The position numbers and the translations under genes were made by a program. This document shows, one piece after another, positions 36,158 through 46,535 of a stretch of 64,000 nt of DNA; position 1 is the stretch's first letter, and the number at the start of each line of letters is the position of its first letter. A model generated the notes under the pieces. That model was not told the origin of the DNA, did not search any database, and worked only from the letters and a program-made list of their open reading frames with translations. The stretch is from an uncultured Arenicella sp. GTDB taxonomy: Bacteria > Pseudomonadota > Gammaproteobacteria > Arenicellales > Arenicellaceae. The DNA lies in NCBI GenBank assembly GCA_947499305.1, contig CANMNN010000014.1, forward strand, positions 39,657-103,656, in the 5' to 3' direction.

Positions 36158-37585
36158 CTAGTTACAGAGCGGGCCGGTGACGTTGGGCGTTTGTGCTGGT
36201 GAGCCATTTGACCCTTTGCTAACTTGCATACCAAAAGTTGTTATGCCGTTGGGAGCGATTGTTTGATTCCAATTTAGAGGAGCCACGACATATGGATTAG
36301 CTCCGGTGAAACTTCCGTTCCAACTATTGGTTACGCTTGAACCGTCATTAAATTCGAAATCAACCGTCCAGTTCTCGTTGATAGTCGTTGAGTCATTATT
36401 GATGACTCGAATTTCAGCAACAAAGCCCGAGTTCCACTGATTTGCGATTACAAACTCGCAAACTACCGACGCAGAATCACCTCCACCTGTATCACCTCCA
36501 CCTGTATCACCTCCACCTGTATCACCTCCACCTGTATCACCTCCACCTGTGTCACCGCCGTTAGTAGCACCATTGTAGTTACGCACAATAGAGCGAACCA
36601 AGTTGCCCGACTGGGTTAAATCAGTGTTTGACCACCCCCCATTACTCGAAGCTCCGGGCTTTAGAATCGATGCCCCTTCAGACTTGTCATTGACTGACCA
36701 ATTGAGGTGAATCAAGTTAAATTGCTTCATCCAATCTACCCAGGCTTGAGTCTCGTTAACGTCAACCGCGCCATTACCGCTGGCATCGACCGTGCCCCAC
36801 TCGGTGACCACGAGCGCAATACCATCATTCATCGCGCGCTCTGCCCGGTCCCGTAACCAAGCTTTATGAGTGCCCGCGTAAAAATGCAAGGTATAAGCGA
36901 TATTGTCATAGCCCATAATCGGGTCAGCGGCCGCTTGGTCAACATCTTGCGACCAAGTTGGTGTACCCACAATGATCAAATTATCAGGGTCATGTGCACG
37001 AATTGCAGCGATCACAGCCTCAGCATAAGGTTTAATAGTATTGCTCCAACTAACTTGCAGAGGCTCGTTGTAGATCTCGTAGATTACATTGTTGTACTGC
37101 CCATAGGTTTGTGCCATTTCAGTAAAGAAGGCGACGGCTGCCGCTTGATGGTCTTCGGCATGATGCGAGTGCCAATCAATGATCACATACATATCTTCTG
37201 CGATCGCCGCATCTACAACTGTCTTAACACGATTTTTGTTAGCTACAGGATTTTGTAGATACGCGCCAGGGTCTTCCACTCCCATAGCAGCACGCACGAT
37301 ATTGGCTTGCCAATCAGTCTTCAACCAGCCCACGACGTTGGCGTTATAGAAACGTTCTGCGCCCCAGCCTTGATTGCTCCAGAAAAAACTATTGCCTGAT
37401 AAGGCCTTAGTTTGACCGCCAACTTGAACCTGCGAGCCGTTAACTGTGATGGCCTCTACTGCGGCAAGGATTCTAGACGAGGTCAATATGCAAGAAAGAG
37501 CAAAAAGAATAAGAGTTAGATGTTTACGAATAATACGTTGTTCCACTCGGCACGTCTCTTCGTGCCCAAATAGTCGAGAAGTCAT
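36158..37585 (-). CDS. Endoglucanase: GH5 catalytic domain, Gly-Asp-Thr linker, CBM2
   Basis: A 475-residue secreted enzyme. An N-terminal leader (hydrophobic 22-42, ending ILAA) is followed by a GH5 cellulase domain (about 44-338): WGAERFYN, the acid/base E174 in IYEIYNEP, HFYAGTH and nucleophile E262 in VVTEWGT. The pattern suggests subfamily GH5_2. A linker of repeated GGGDT units (about 343-370) leads to a family 2 cellulose-binding module (about 375-475) with the typical first/last cysteines C376 and C474 and WNSGF, WTVDFEF, SWNGSF motifs. It probably hydrolyses beta-1,4-glucans outside the cell. The leader is long and may start at an internal codon. Confidence 0.93.
   Translation of the reverse strand: MTSRLFGHEETCRVEQRIIRKHLTLILFALSCILTSSRILAAVEAITVNGSQVQVGGQTKALSGNSFFWSNQGWGAERFYNANVVGWLKTDWQANIVRAAMGVEDPGAYLQNPVANKNRVKTVVDAAIAEDMYVIIDWHSHHAEDHQAAAVAFFTEMAQTYGQYNNVIYEIYNEPLQVSWSNTIKPYAEAVIAAIRAHDPDNLIIVGTPTWSQDVDQAAADPIMGYDNIAYTLHFYAGTHKAWLRDRAERAMNDGIALVVTEWGTVDASGNGAVDVNETQAWVDWMKQFNLIHLNWSVNDKSEGASILKPGASSNGGWSNTDLTQSGNLVRSIVRNYNGATNGGDTGGGDTGGGDTGGGDTGGGDTGGGDSASVVCEFVIANQWNSGFVAEIRVINNDSTTINENWTVDFEFNDGSSVTNSWNGSFTGANPYVVAPLNWNQTIAPNGITTFGMQVSKGSNGSPAQTPNVTGPLCN
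36477..36551. repeat. 15-base tandem repeat encoding GGGDT linker units
   Basis: Five copies of TCACCTCCACCTGTA (plus strand; the last differs at its final base), in frame with the cellulase linker. Copy-number change would lengthen or shorten the linker by five residues without breaking the frame. Confidence 0.95.
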
Positions 37586-37801
37586 AGGGGTCTCCGTTGT
37601 TTGTATGGTCTATTTTGTTAACAACCTTGCAATAGATAGCCCCTATCTCTTAGCGCTCCAAACTAGCGACGACAACATGGTAAACGTTATCATAAGAAAA
37701 TCAGATTAGCCAATTACAGCTAGTTTAGGCGCACGGTTTAATGCTGATATGACTTTGCGAAGTCTTTGTTCCTAATCAGGCTTCTAGCTCGAATTATCAT
37801 A

Positions 37802-38365
37802 CTAAACCTTCGAAATGGTAGTTATCGGTGCTGCCATCAAAGCAGGAAGAACACCCGCAACCGTTGGAGAAACAGCTAAAGTGTCGATATGTGCTTGCTT
37901 GGAAAAACCCTGAACACAAGTGTTACGCAGAAATTCCAGCAAGCCATCGTAGTACCCATCCAAATTAAGCAAGGCGCTGGGTTTCTTATGTAAACCTAGC
38001 TGCGACCAAGTGAGTACTTCAAACATTTCTTCAAGCGTTCCTAAGCCGCCTGGCATTGAGATAAAGCCATCGGCTAATTGCATCATTCTTGCTTTACGTT
38101 GGTGCATATCGGCGACCACCTCAAGGTTGTTTAAACCTGAGTGCGCTACTTCCAAATCGGCAATTGACTGAGGTATTACACCGGTCACATCTCCACCTGA
38201 GGCCAATACAGAATCGGCAATTGCGCCCATTGTTCCAATGCTCGCTCCGCCATAGACTAGTCCATAGCCGCGTTTTACGAGCTCTTGGCCAAGTTGTTTA
38301 GCCGATTCGATGTACTTGGGGTGATTGCCATCGCTCGAACCACAAAACACGCAAATTTTCGTCAT
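37802..38365 (-). CDS. LOG family protein (TIGR00730, phosphoribohydrolase type)
   Basis: A 187-residue Rossmann-like protein with the LOG signature: CVFCGSSDG at the N-terminus, LVYGGASIGTMGAIAD, MHQRKARMMQLADGF with the R-K pair, and PGGLGTLEEMFEV. The family includes cytokinin riboside 5'-monophosphate phosphoribohydrolases and bacterial nucleotide 5'-monophosphate nucleosidases such as PpnN-like proteins. The exact substrate in bacteria is often unclear. It is the last gene of the rnr-rlmB run, 2 bases after the DUF188 gene. Confidence 0.88.
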   Translation of the reverse strand: MTKICVFCGSSDGNHPKYIESAKQLGQELVKRGYGLVYGGASIGTMGAIADSVLASGGDVTGVIPQSIADLEVAHSGLNNLEVVADMHQRKARMMQLADGFISMPGGLGTLEEMFEVLTWSQLGLHKKPSALLNLDGYYDGLLEFLRNTCVQGFSKQAHIDTLAVSPTVAGVLPALMAAPITTISKV

Positions 38366-38367
38366 AA

Positions 38368-38829
38368 TTAATTCTTACTAGATGATGTAAAACGCCGAAG
38401 GAGAGTATCGAGCTCACTGGCAAACAACCTTCTATCCTGTGCATTCAAGGGTGCTGGGCCTCCAGAGTGCTCACCACTACCCCGAAGAGTATCCATGAAA
38501 TCGCGCATGGTTAATCGCGCCTGAATGTTGGTAGCCGTATAGCGTTCTCCACGTGGGCTTAGAACATGACAGCCTTTGCGCACAACATCTGCGGCCAAAG
38601 GGATATCTGAGGTTATTACGAGATCATTAGTCGCAGCAAGGCGGACTATTTCATTATCGGCAACGTCGAAGCCTTTAGAGACCTGCATTGAGCGAATATA
38701 ATCGGAAACCGGATGTTTCATAGCTTGATTGGCAACCAATATAAGCATGACCTTTGTTCGCTCGGCCGCTCGATATAAAGTTTCTTTGATCACCACCGGA
38801 CACGCATCAGCATCTACCCAGATTTTCAT
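38368..38829 (-). CDS. YaiI/YqxD (DUF188) family protein
   Basis: A 153-residue protein with the PIN-like signature [22 protein letters not shown] and [17 protein letters not shown], then [15 protein letters not shown]-like acidic residues D6, D8 and the later D are conserved, suggesting a nuclease-like fold, but activity is not established. Overlapping regulation with neighbours: 10 bases after YjbQ-like, 2 bases before the LOG gene. Confidence 0.88.
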   Translation of the reverse strand: MKIWVDADACPVVIKETLYRAAERTKVMLILVANQAMKHPVSDYIRSMQVSKGFDVADNEIVRLAATNDLVITSDIPLAADVVRKGCHVLSPRGERYTATNIQARLTMRDFMDTLRGSGEHSGGPAPLNAQDRRLFASELDTLLRRFTSSSKN

Positions 38830-38839
38830 AAAAACACCA

Positions 38840-39253
38840 TTAGCACATTACAGTAATAAGGACCGAGCGAGAATGAGCTTGATAACGATGCTCCCATAGA
38901 AACAAACCTTGCCAGGTACCCAGTGCGAGTCGACCATTTCTAACTGGCACGCTCAACTCATTGGTAGTTAAAACTGACCTTATATGCGCGGCCATATCAT
39001 CATCACCTTCGTAGTCATGCCGGTATTCAGGGTCTCCATCTGGCGCAAGTCTACGAATGATGGTTTCAAGATCACCAAGGACAGTAGGGTCTGCGTTTTC
39101 GGTGATCGTTAAGGAAGCACTAGTATGCTGCAAAAATACATTCACAATGCCGTTGCTAGCGCCACTCTGAACGACGCATTCAGCGACTTGATTTGTAATT
39201 TCAATCAACCCACGCCCTGGTGTTTTGATGAGAAAACTAGCTTGATGTATCAA
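38840..39253 (-). CDS. YjbQ family (UPF0047) protein
   Basis: About 137 residues from a TTG at 39253; the frame also reaches an ATG at 39310, overlapping the upstream gene by 74 bases. The usual family length (about 140) and the [15 protein letters not shown] start favour the shorter form. Conserved features: [48 protein letters not shown]. The family has been linked to secondary thiamine-phosphate synthase activity and its physiological role is uncertain. Confidence 0.8.
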   Translation of the reverse strand: MIHQASFLIKTPGRGLIEITNQVAECVVQSGASNGIVNVFLQHTSASLTITENADPTVLGDLETIIRRLAPDGDPEYRHDYEGDDDMAAHIRSVLTTNELSVPVRNGRLALGTWQGLFLWEHRYQAHSRSVLITVMC

Positions 39254-39977
39254 CTGATAAACCCTGAATACTATAAATTGTGTTGGTGATTCTTGAATAG
39301 AGTTGATCAACCCATTTTCTTTCTGGAAACGGGTTAGTTAGCGGCCGAAGCTTGGGGTTGGTAGGTGAAATCACCACGGTCACATTCGAACGACCTACCT
39401 TATTAATTAGAACAAACAGCTCCTCTATAGCTGGATCTCCCATCGCTAAACACCCCACTGAAACGGCTTTACCATGGATAAAGATATTTGTTCCTGGTGT
39501 AAGCCGATTCTCCGCTCTTGCCCACTTCTGATCAAACTCATTAGGATAGTTAAGCTTTATAGAAAGATGGTATGAGCTATTCGGGTTCAAACCCTCTATT
39601 GAGTAAATACCCTCGGGAACCTGATAATCGCCCTCGCGAAGCTTTGGCCCGAGAACTCCGCTAGCTGCTTTAACTGTATAAGTCTTTACTAACCGCCACT
39701 GCTCACCAACGTTTCCCCAAAGCTCAAGTACCCTAGTATCCTTGTAGCTAATCAGCGCCAATTTGTCGGGCAAATCGTAAAACTGAGCAGCCTCTAAATC
39801 GCGTTCTAAACGCATCATAGCCTCGGGACCATATCTGGCGACGACGTCGCTCACGGTTCGCTTACCCGCAAGCTTTACATAGCTTGGATACCAAAAAGAG
39901 CGAGCATATTTATACGCAACAGAAGCGCCAGCAAGTGTAAAAATTAAGAGGCCCACTGCAAGCCATTTTATCTTCAC
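39237..39977 (-). CDS. L,D-transpeptidase (YkuD) of the YafK/DpaA type
   Basis: About 246 residues from a GTG at 39977, just after the rlmB stop; the longer frame overlaps rlmB. One N-terminal membrane segment (WLAVGLLIFTLAGASVAYKY) anchors it. The YkuD domain has IHGKAVSVGCLAMGD (motif HGxxxSxGCxxM), with the catalytic Cys in VGCLAM. The CxxM rather than the SxGCxR form is the YafK type; E. coli YafK (DpaA) cleaves the lipoprotein-peptidoglycan link instead of forming 3-3 cross-links. Function by analogy. Nested overlaps with rlmB and yjbQ indicate an operon. Confidence 0.82.
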   Translation of the reverse strand: MKIKWLAVGLLIFTLAGASVAYKYARSFWYPSYVKLAGKRTVSDVVARYGPEAMMRLERDLEAAQFYDLPDKLALISYKDTRVLELWGNVGEQWRLVKTYTVKAASGVLGPKLREGDYQVPEGIYSIEGLNPNSSYHLSIKLNYPNEFDQKWARAENRLTPGTNIFIHGKAVSVGCLAMGDPAIEELFVLINKVGRSNVTVVISPTNPKLRPLTNPFPERKWVDQLYSRITNTIYSIQGLSVDTSS

Positions 39978-39987
39978 TTGCAATCTA

Positions 39988-40740
39988 CTACCCTCGTTGA
40001 CGAACGACCTCATACAAACAAATACCGGTGGCGACCGAGACATTTAGACTCGAAACAACGCTTCCCGCCATTGGTATTTTTACGAGAGAGTCGCATTTCT
40101 TTTCGGTTAAATTGCGCATCCCTTTTCCTTCAGCCCCCATGACTATTGCTAAAGGCCCATCCAAGTTCTCTTGGTAGATCGAGTGACTTGCTTTGTCGGA
40201 TGTGCCGATCATCCAAATACCCAATTGCTGAAGCTTCTCCATGCTCCGCGCCAAATTAGTCACTCGAAATATAGGCATTGTTTCGGCTGCGCCGCTAGCA
40301 ACTTTTTGCACCACTGGAGTCATCGGGCTGGCATTGTCTTTCGCGACAACGACCGCATTGGCACCTGCAGCATCAGCTGTGCGTAAACAAGCGCCAAAGT
40401 TATGTGGATCTTGAACTTGGTCGAGTATAAGAAGTAGAGGTGGTTTCTCACCATCTAGCTTCTTAATAAAGGCTTCGAGCTCTTTATCACCACCATCGTG
40501 TTTTGGCCTGGCTTGAAGTGCTACGCCTTGATTTTGCTCGGAGCCACAACGCCGAACCAATTCTCTTTTATCTACCGAATGTACTGGCAGGCCGAGCTGT
40601 TGCATTTGTTCGATGATATTTCGTTGAGATTCACTATTAGAATTGATGCTCACCCAAAGCGCGACGGCGCGCTCCGGGTTGATCGCGAGCACTGCGTTCA
40701 CAGCATGGTGACCAAGCACCCAAGATAGTTGATGAGCCAT
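39988..40740 (-). CDS. rlmB: 23S rRNA (guanosine-2'-O)-methyltransferase RlmB
   Basis: A 250-residue SpoU-type (SPOUT) methyltransferase of the knotted fold that methylates G2251 in the P loop of 23S rRNA. An N-terminal L30e-like substrate-binding domain (about 1-75) precedes the SPOUT domain with LDQVQDPHNFGACLRTADAAG, GAEGKGMRNL and the terminal PMAGSVVSSLNVSVATGICLYE. Its start overlaps the rnr stop by one base, the common rnr-rlmB order. Confidence 0.95.
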   Translation of the reverse strand: MAHQLSWVLGHHAVNAVLAINPERAVALWVSINSNSESQRNIIEQMQQLGLPVHSVDKRELVRRCGSEQNQGVALQARPKHDGGDKELEAFIKKLDGEKPPLLLILDQVQDPHNFGACLRTADAAGANAVVVAKDNASPMTPVVQKVASGAAETMPIFRVTNLARSMEKLQQLGIWMIGTSDKASHSIYQENLDGPLAIVMGAEGKGMRNLTEKKCDSLVKIPMAGSVVSSLNVSVATGICLYEVVRQRG

Positions 40741-43037
40741 TATTTACGTTTTTTGGTTTTGCTTGATTTAGATTTGCTGTAAGGCTTCGGTTTGCTTGCC
40801 GATGTCTTACCTGACGGCTTAGAGTATCCACCTTTCTTTGAACCCGACTTAAACTGCTTTTGTCGGCCAAACTTCTCATTCTTAACATCGGTTAGAGAGA
40901 AGTCTATGCGCCCCTGCTCCATATCTACGCGCGCCACTTGCACTTCCAAGCGGTCACCACTTTGATACACCTTGCCACTGTTCTCGCCAACTAATTGGCG
41001 CTTATCGGCATTGAAATGGTAATAGTCTTGACCGAGTGAGGTTATGTGCACCAGCCCGTCGATATAAAACTCTTCTAACTCTACGAATATGCCAAATTCG
41101 GTCGCGGTAGACACCACACCGAAAAAATTGTCGCCAATCTTATGACTCATAAATTCGCATTTTAGCCATTGAATAGCTTCGCGAGTTGCCGCCTCTGCTC
41201 GACGTTCGGTGGCCGATGTTTGTTCCGCTGTTTTCTCAACTTGAAGGAACTTATCGTCACTGTCTTGCAATTCAGGATTGTCAAGCAATCGACGAATTTG
41301 GCGATGAACGACGAGATCAGAGTAACGCCTAATCGGCGATGTAAAGTGGGTATACGAATCAAAATCCAATGCGAAATGGCCTGTATTTTCAACATCATAA
41401 CGAGCTTGCTTCATGCTTCGCAATAAGCTCGTTTGGACTATCTTGGCAACAATAGGGTCGTCTACCTTATTGATCACTTCTTGAAAATGTTTCGCTGTCG
41501 GTTGCTCCCCGCCTCCTAGCAATAACTTGAATTGACGTAGAAATACTCTTGCGTCTGCGATCTTGTCTTCATCAGGCGCATCATGAACGCGGTAGATTCC
41601 AGCGGCACCGGAATCATCCAACATGAGAGACGCGCAAATGTTCGCAGCCAGCATGCATTCTTCAATGAGTCGATGAGCATTGTTTCGCTCACGGGCTTCA
41701 ACCCTCTCGATCTTTCGCTCTTCATCAAAAATAATAATCGGTTCGGGTATCTCAAACTCAATTGTTCCCGTTACTCGGCGACGCTTGCCCAACTTTTGAG
41801 ACAAGGTGTACAAATCATGAATAGATTGCTGCAAGTCCTCTTCAATTCCAGAGCTTTCAGCATCACCATCTATTAAGGCCGCAACCTGTGTATAGGTCAA
41901 TCGAGCATGCGAGAACATCACGGCTTGATAGAAATCGTAGCGTTCAATTTCTCCGTCGGTATCGACAATCATGTCGCATACGAAGCAAAGGCGGTTTACC
42001 TTAGGGTTTAGCGAACACAAGCCGTTAGATAAAACCTCCGGAAGCATTGGAATCACATTGTTCGGAAAATAAACCGACGTACCGCGTTGCCATGCTTCTT
42101 GATCTAGTGGGCTTTGCTCTTTGACATAGCTGGAGACATCAGCAATCGCGACAAGCAATCGGTGTCGGCCGTTATCCAAAGGTTGGCAATACACTGCGTC
42201 ATCAAAATCACGCGCATCTTCACCGTCAATGGTTACCAGAGGTAGGTCTCTAATGTCTTTACGACCAGCAAAATCTTTCTCAGTGACTTCTTGATCAAAC
42301 GAGGTGATTTGGCTTGCGACCGCGTTCGGCCATTCATGCGGCAATTGATGTTTACGAATGGCAATCTCGATCTCCATACCGGGAGACATATAGTCACCGA
42401 GAACCTCAGTGATTTCACCTAAGGGTTGAAAATTCTTAGTTGGATGCTTGGTAATCGCAATCGCTACTACCTGACCGTGCTGAGCACCCATTGTGTGTTC
42501 TGGAAGCACGTAAACATCTTGCCCGATACGCTGATCATCAGGCACCACAAAATGGATATTACTCTCGTTAAAGTAGCGCCCAACTATAGTCAAGTTGCCT
42601 CGCTCAACAATATCGGTAATTTGACCAAATAGCTTCTGCCGACGGTCGCGACCGGTGATGCGTACATTAACGATATCGTTATGCAGCACCTCGCGCATTT
42701 CGTGCGATCGCAAAAAAACCTTCTCTCGGGTTTCATCGGTAAGTACATAGCCGTGACCATCAACGTGACCGACCACACGACCTCGGTGCTCTACTATCGC
42801 GTGCTTCATCGCCCAGCGATGTTTGCTTAGCTGAGATACTTTGCCCTCATCACGCAAAGCCTCTAAGATTTCGAATGTCTCTTGTCGACCTTCCTTGCCA
42901 ACTCGGCCGAGCGTCTCTGCGATGGCCTTGGTATTCGCAGGCTCGGTACGCTGCGATAAATATTTTAAAACAATGTCGGAACTTAACCGTTTATGTTTTC
43001 GTGTAGATTGTTTCTTGTTTTTGTTAGTTTTACTCAA
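40740..43037 (-). CDS. rnr: Ribonuclease R
   Basis: A 765-residue 3'-5' exoribonuclease for structured RNA. An N-terminal winged helix-like region, two cold-shock domains (about 65-225), the RNB catalytic domain with the metal-binding DFDD at 277-280, and an S1 domain (about 650-735, GDNFFGVVSTATEFGIFVELEE). The C-terminal tail is Lys-Ser-rich (KPKPYSKSKSSKTKKRK). It degrades mRNA and rRNA fragments. It follows purA by 113 bases and runs into rlmB. Confidence 0.96.
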   Translation of the reverse strand: MSKTNKNKKQSTRKHKRLSSDIVLKYLSQRTEPANTKAIAETLGRVGKEGRQETFEILEALRDEGKVSQLSKHRWAMKHAIVEHRGRVVGHVDGHGYVLTDETREKVFLRSHEMREVLHNDIVNVRITGRDRRQKLFGQITDIVERGNLTIVGRYFNESNIHFVVPDDQRIGQDVYVLPEHTMGAQHGQVVAIAITKHPTKNFQPLGEITEVLGDYMSPGMEIEIAIRKHQLPHEWPNAVASQITSFDQEVTEKDFAGRKDIRDLPLVTIDGEDARDFDDAVYCQPLDNGRHRLLVAIADVSSYVKEQSPLDQEAWQRGTSVYFPNNVIPMLPEVLSNGLCSLNPKVNRLCFVCDMIVDTDGEIERYDFYQAVMFSHARLTYTQVAALIDGDAESSGIEEDLQQSIHDLYTLSQKLGKRRRVTGTIEFEIPEPIIIFDEERKIERVEARERNNAHRLIEECMLAANICASLMLDDSGAAGIYRVHDAPDEDKIADARVFLRQFKLLLGGGEQPTAKHFQEVINKVDDPIVAKIVQTSLLRSMKQARYDVENTGHFALDFDSYTHFTSPIRRYSDLVVHRQIRRLLDNPELQDSDDKFLQVEKTAEQTSATERRAEAATREAIQWLKCEFMSHKIGDNFFGVVSTATEFGIFVELEEFYIDGLVHITSLGQDYYHFNADKRQLVGENSGKVYQSGDRLEVQVARVDMEQGRIDFSLTDVKNEKFGRQKQFKSGSKKGGYSKPSGKTSASKPKPYSKSKSSKTKKRK

Positions 43038-43150
43038 ATTTTATTCTTATTCCTAATTTCTCTTTTGTAGAGCCGCAGGCGCAACACTACGCCGCGGGCG
43101 CTTCTATTCATTATAGAAAGCACGCGACGGTCGCGTTTTGCCTGTAAGGC

Positions 43151-44455
<1,305 letters not shown>

Positions 44456-44518
44456 CTAATTTGAATCAGCCGCTTAAATTGTTTTAGTAATTAAAAATCT
44501 TCGAAAAACGTGACTTAA

Positions 44519-45481
44519 CTAACCTAGTTTTACCAGGGTTTTTAAATCGGCGCTAAAACCTGTTGCCGGCCGTGCTCGGCCAAACTGCTTACCAATTCGA
44601 TCATAACGACCGCCTTGCGCTACTGTACGGCCACGCCCCGCTACATAAGCGTTAAACGTCAAACCCGTGTGATAACGATATCCAAGCACATCGGCTAAGT
44701 CTATATGCAGGTTTAGGTCTATATCAGCACTCAGGTGGCCCACTACATTATTGAGTTGCGCTAAAGCCCCGGCAATTGCTTGGTTAGACTCAAATGCGGC
44801 TTGAGCCTCTTTAACGGTTTTCACTGAGCCAGCTAAACCCAACAATTTCTGAAAAGGCTCAATATCAATCTGTCCTGACAAGTCTTGTAAATCTGGTGTT
44901 GATTTTCTCAATAAAACATCGCGCAAACTTTGCTCAATCGGGCCTCGTATACCTTGCTCTTCAACGAGTGCTCGATAAATGCCAACGTGACCTAAGCTCA
45001 ATGTTAAACCTTTAGCCTTACTCAAACGCAGCGCCGTGAGCATCGCATCGATCACTTCAATATCAGCGCCTTCATCTTCGATACCGAAGATCTCGGCTCC
45101 AATTTGTAGCAACTCACGCTGCCCACCCATTTGAGACGGCTGCGTACGCAATACCGTGCCAGCGTAACAGAGCTTGTTTATCTCAATATCAGATAAGTAA
45201 TGAGAATCTATGCGTGCAATTTGCGGCGTGATATCGGCTCGAATGCCCAACATACGATGAGTATGTTGATCCATGAACTTATAGGTTTGAGTATCTAGCT
45301 CTTCGCCTGTTCCTGTTAGCAAAGAATCTACGAATTCCATTACCGGTGGCATCACTAATTGAAAACCACGGCTGATTAAGTCATCTGTAACGCTGCGTCG
45401 CAGCATCTCCAACTTAATCGCCTCATCTGGCAGAATTTCTTCAACACCTTCTGGTAGAAGCCAGTTAGCGTCATTGACCAT
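44519..45481 (-). CDS. hisZ: ATP phosphoribosyltransferase regulatory subunit HisZ
   Basis: A 320-residue class II aaRS-like paralogue of HisRS without an anticodon-binding domain. Motifs: WLLPEGVEEILPDEA, PPVMEFVDSLLTG, RADITPQIARI, YAGTVLR and the GRGRTVAQGGRYD near the C-terminus. HisZ pairs with short HisG (HisG_S) to form an active octameric ATP phosphoribosyltransferase. The short HisG partner is outside the window. Its length is shorter than the 390-residue forms but typical of this lineage. Between hflC and purA. Confidence 0.92.
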   Translation of the reverse strand: MVNDANWLLPEGVEEILPDEAIKLEMLRRSVTDDLISRGFQLVMPPVMEFVDSLLTGTGEELDTQTYKFMDQHTHRMLGIRADITPQIARIDSHYLSDIEINKLCYAGTVLRTQPSQMGGQRELLQIGAEIFGIEDEGADIEVIDAMLTALRLSKAKGLTLSLGHVGIYRALVEEQGIRGPIEQSLRDVLLRKSTPDLQDLSGQIDIEPFQKLLGLAGSVKTVKEAQAAFESNQAIAGALAQLNNVVGHLSADIDLNLHIDLADVLGYRYHTGLTFNAYVAGRGRTVAQGGRYDRIGKQFGRARPATGFSADLKTLVKLG

Positions 45482-45618
45482 GGCGAATCGCCTTCTTGGA
45501 AAGAGTCTGGTTAATTACGGGCGGATTATACGCCATGAGGCTTTTTAGTACAGCCCTGATGATGAAAATCTCGCAAGCCAATCAAGAAGGCCCTAACTTA
45601 ACGTACCCGACGAACGTT

Positions 45619-45648
45619 AAAAAGCCCCTGCTTTAACACAGAGGCTTT
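45619..45648 (-). terminator. Terminator after hflC
   Basis: On the minus strand AAAGCCTCTG pairs with CAGGGGCTTT (one wobble) around TGTTAAAG, followed by TTAACG. It lies 17 bases past the hflC stop and isolates hflKC from hisZ. Confidence 0.8.
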
Positions 45649-45665
45649 CAACTTCAGGTTTCTCT

Positions 45666-46535
45666 CTACTTCGTAGTCGAGTTGAAGTGCTTGAAGAAAT
45701 CTGAACTCGGATCAAGAATAATTAAGTCACCCGATGAATTAAAGGTGTTTTTATAAGCGCCCAGGCTACGATAGAATTCATAAAAGCCTTGATCTCGACC
45801 GAATGAATCGGCATAGATTTTAGTTGCGGACGCGTCAGCATCACCGCGAGTCAACTGCGCTTTTTTCTCAGCTTCAGCAACCAGTTCTACCTTTTCACGA
45901 TCGGCGTTTGCTTTGATCTCAATCGCTTTTTCGTTACCTTCTGCACGATACTCATTGGCGATACGTTGACGCTCTGAACGCATACGTTCATACACATTTG
46001 ATTGAATCTGGTCAGCCAAATCTACACGCTTTAAACGCACATCAACAACCTCAACACCAATAGAAACCGCTTCTTCTACAATTGCCGCTTGCACAACGTT
46101 CATGATTTCGATTCGGTCTCCCGCAACCACATCAGCGATTGAACGCTTTGCAATTTGAGCTTTCAAACTGTTGTTAATTTTCTGCTCAAGGCGATTTTCA
46201 GCATTGGCACGGTTTTTAACTGACTTAAAGTAGGTTTGAAGGTCTTTGATTCGCCACTTAACGAAGCTGTCGACCAGCAATTCTTCTTTATTAACCGTGA
46301 TAAAGCGCTCTGGCGAACGATCCATTGTCTGGATGCGAACGTCATAGGTTTGAATCGTATTCACCAATGGCATCTTAAAATTGATACCAGGTTGCAACTC
46401 TTCACCGGAGAATTCACCAAATTGAAATTTAAGACCACGTTCCCACTCGTTTACAGTGAACACAGTACTTGCAAAAACAACAATCGAAATAACTAGGGCA
46501 ATAACGATGCCCATTAAAAATTTATCGGATTTCAT
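45666..46535 (-). CDS. hflC: Membrane protease modulator HflC
   Basis: A 289-residue SPFH (prohibitin-like) protein with one N-terminal membrane helix (about 7-26), an SPFH domain (WERGLKFQFGEFS ... VNKEELLVDSFVKWRI) and a long helical stretch (about 185-250). With HflK it forms a periplasm-facing cage around FtsH. The start ATG immediately follows the hflK TAA, with a strong GGAGG Shine-Dalgarno inside the hflK end. Confidence 0.95.
   Translation of the reverse strand: MKSDKFLMGIVIALVISIVVFASTVFTVNEWERGLKFQFGEFSGEELQPGINFKMPLVNTIQTYDVRIQTMDRSPERFITVNKEELLVDSFVKWRIKDLQTYFKSVKNRANAENRLEQKINNSLKAQIAKRSIADVVAGDRIEIMNVVQAAIVEEAVSIGVEVVDVRLKRVDLADQIQSNVYERMRSERQRIANEYRAEGNEKAIEIKANADREKVELVAEAEKKAQLTRGDADASATKIYADSFGRDQGFYEFYRSLGAYKNTFNSSGDLIILDPSSDFFKHFNSTTK

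Noticed and set aside
36477..36551. CRISPR-like or short tandem array
   Set aside because: The 15-base units have no spacers and lie in frame inside the cellulase linker, coding GGGDT.
43070..43135. GC-rich direct repeat GCCGCRGGCGC and small hairpin between purA and rnr as a terminator
   Set aside because: The repeat is direct, not inverted, and the CGCGA-CGG-TCGCG hairpin has its short T tract only on the plus strand, opposite to the genes. No support for termination.
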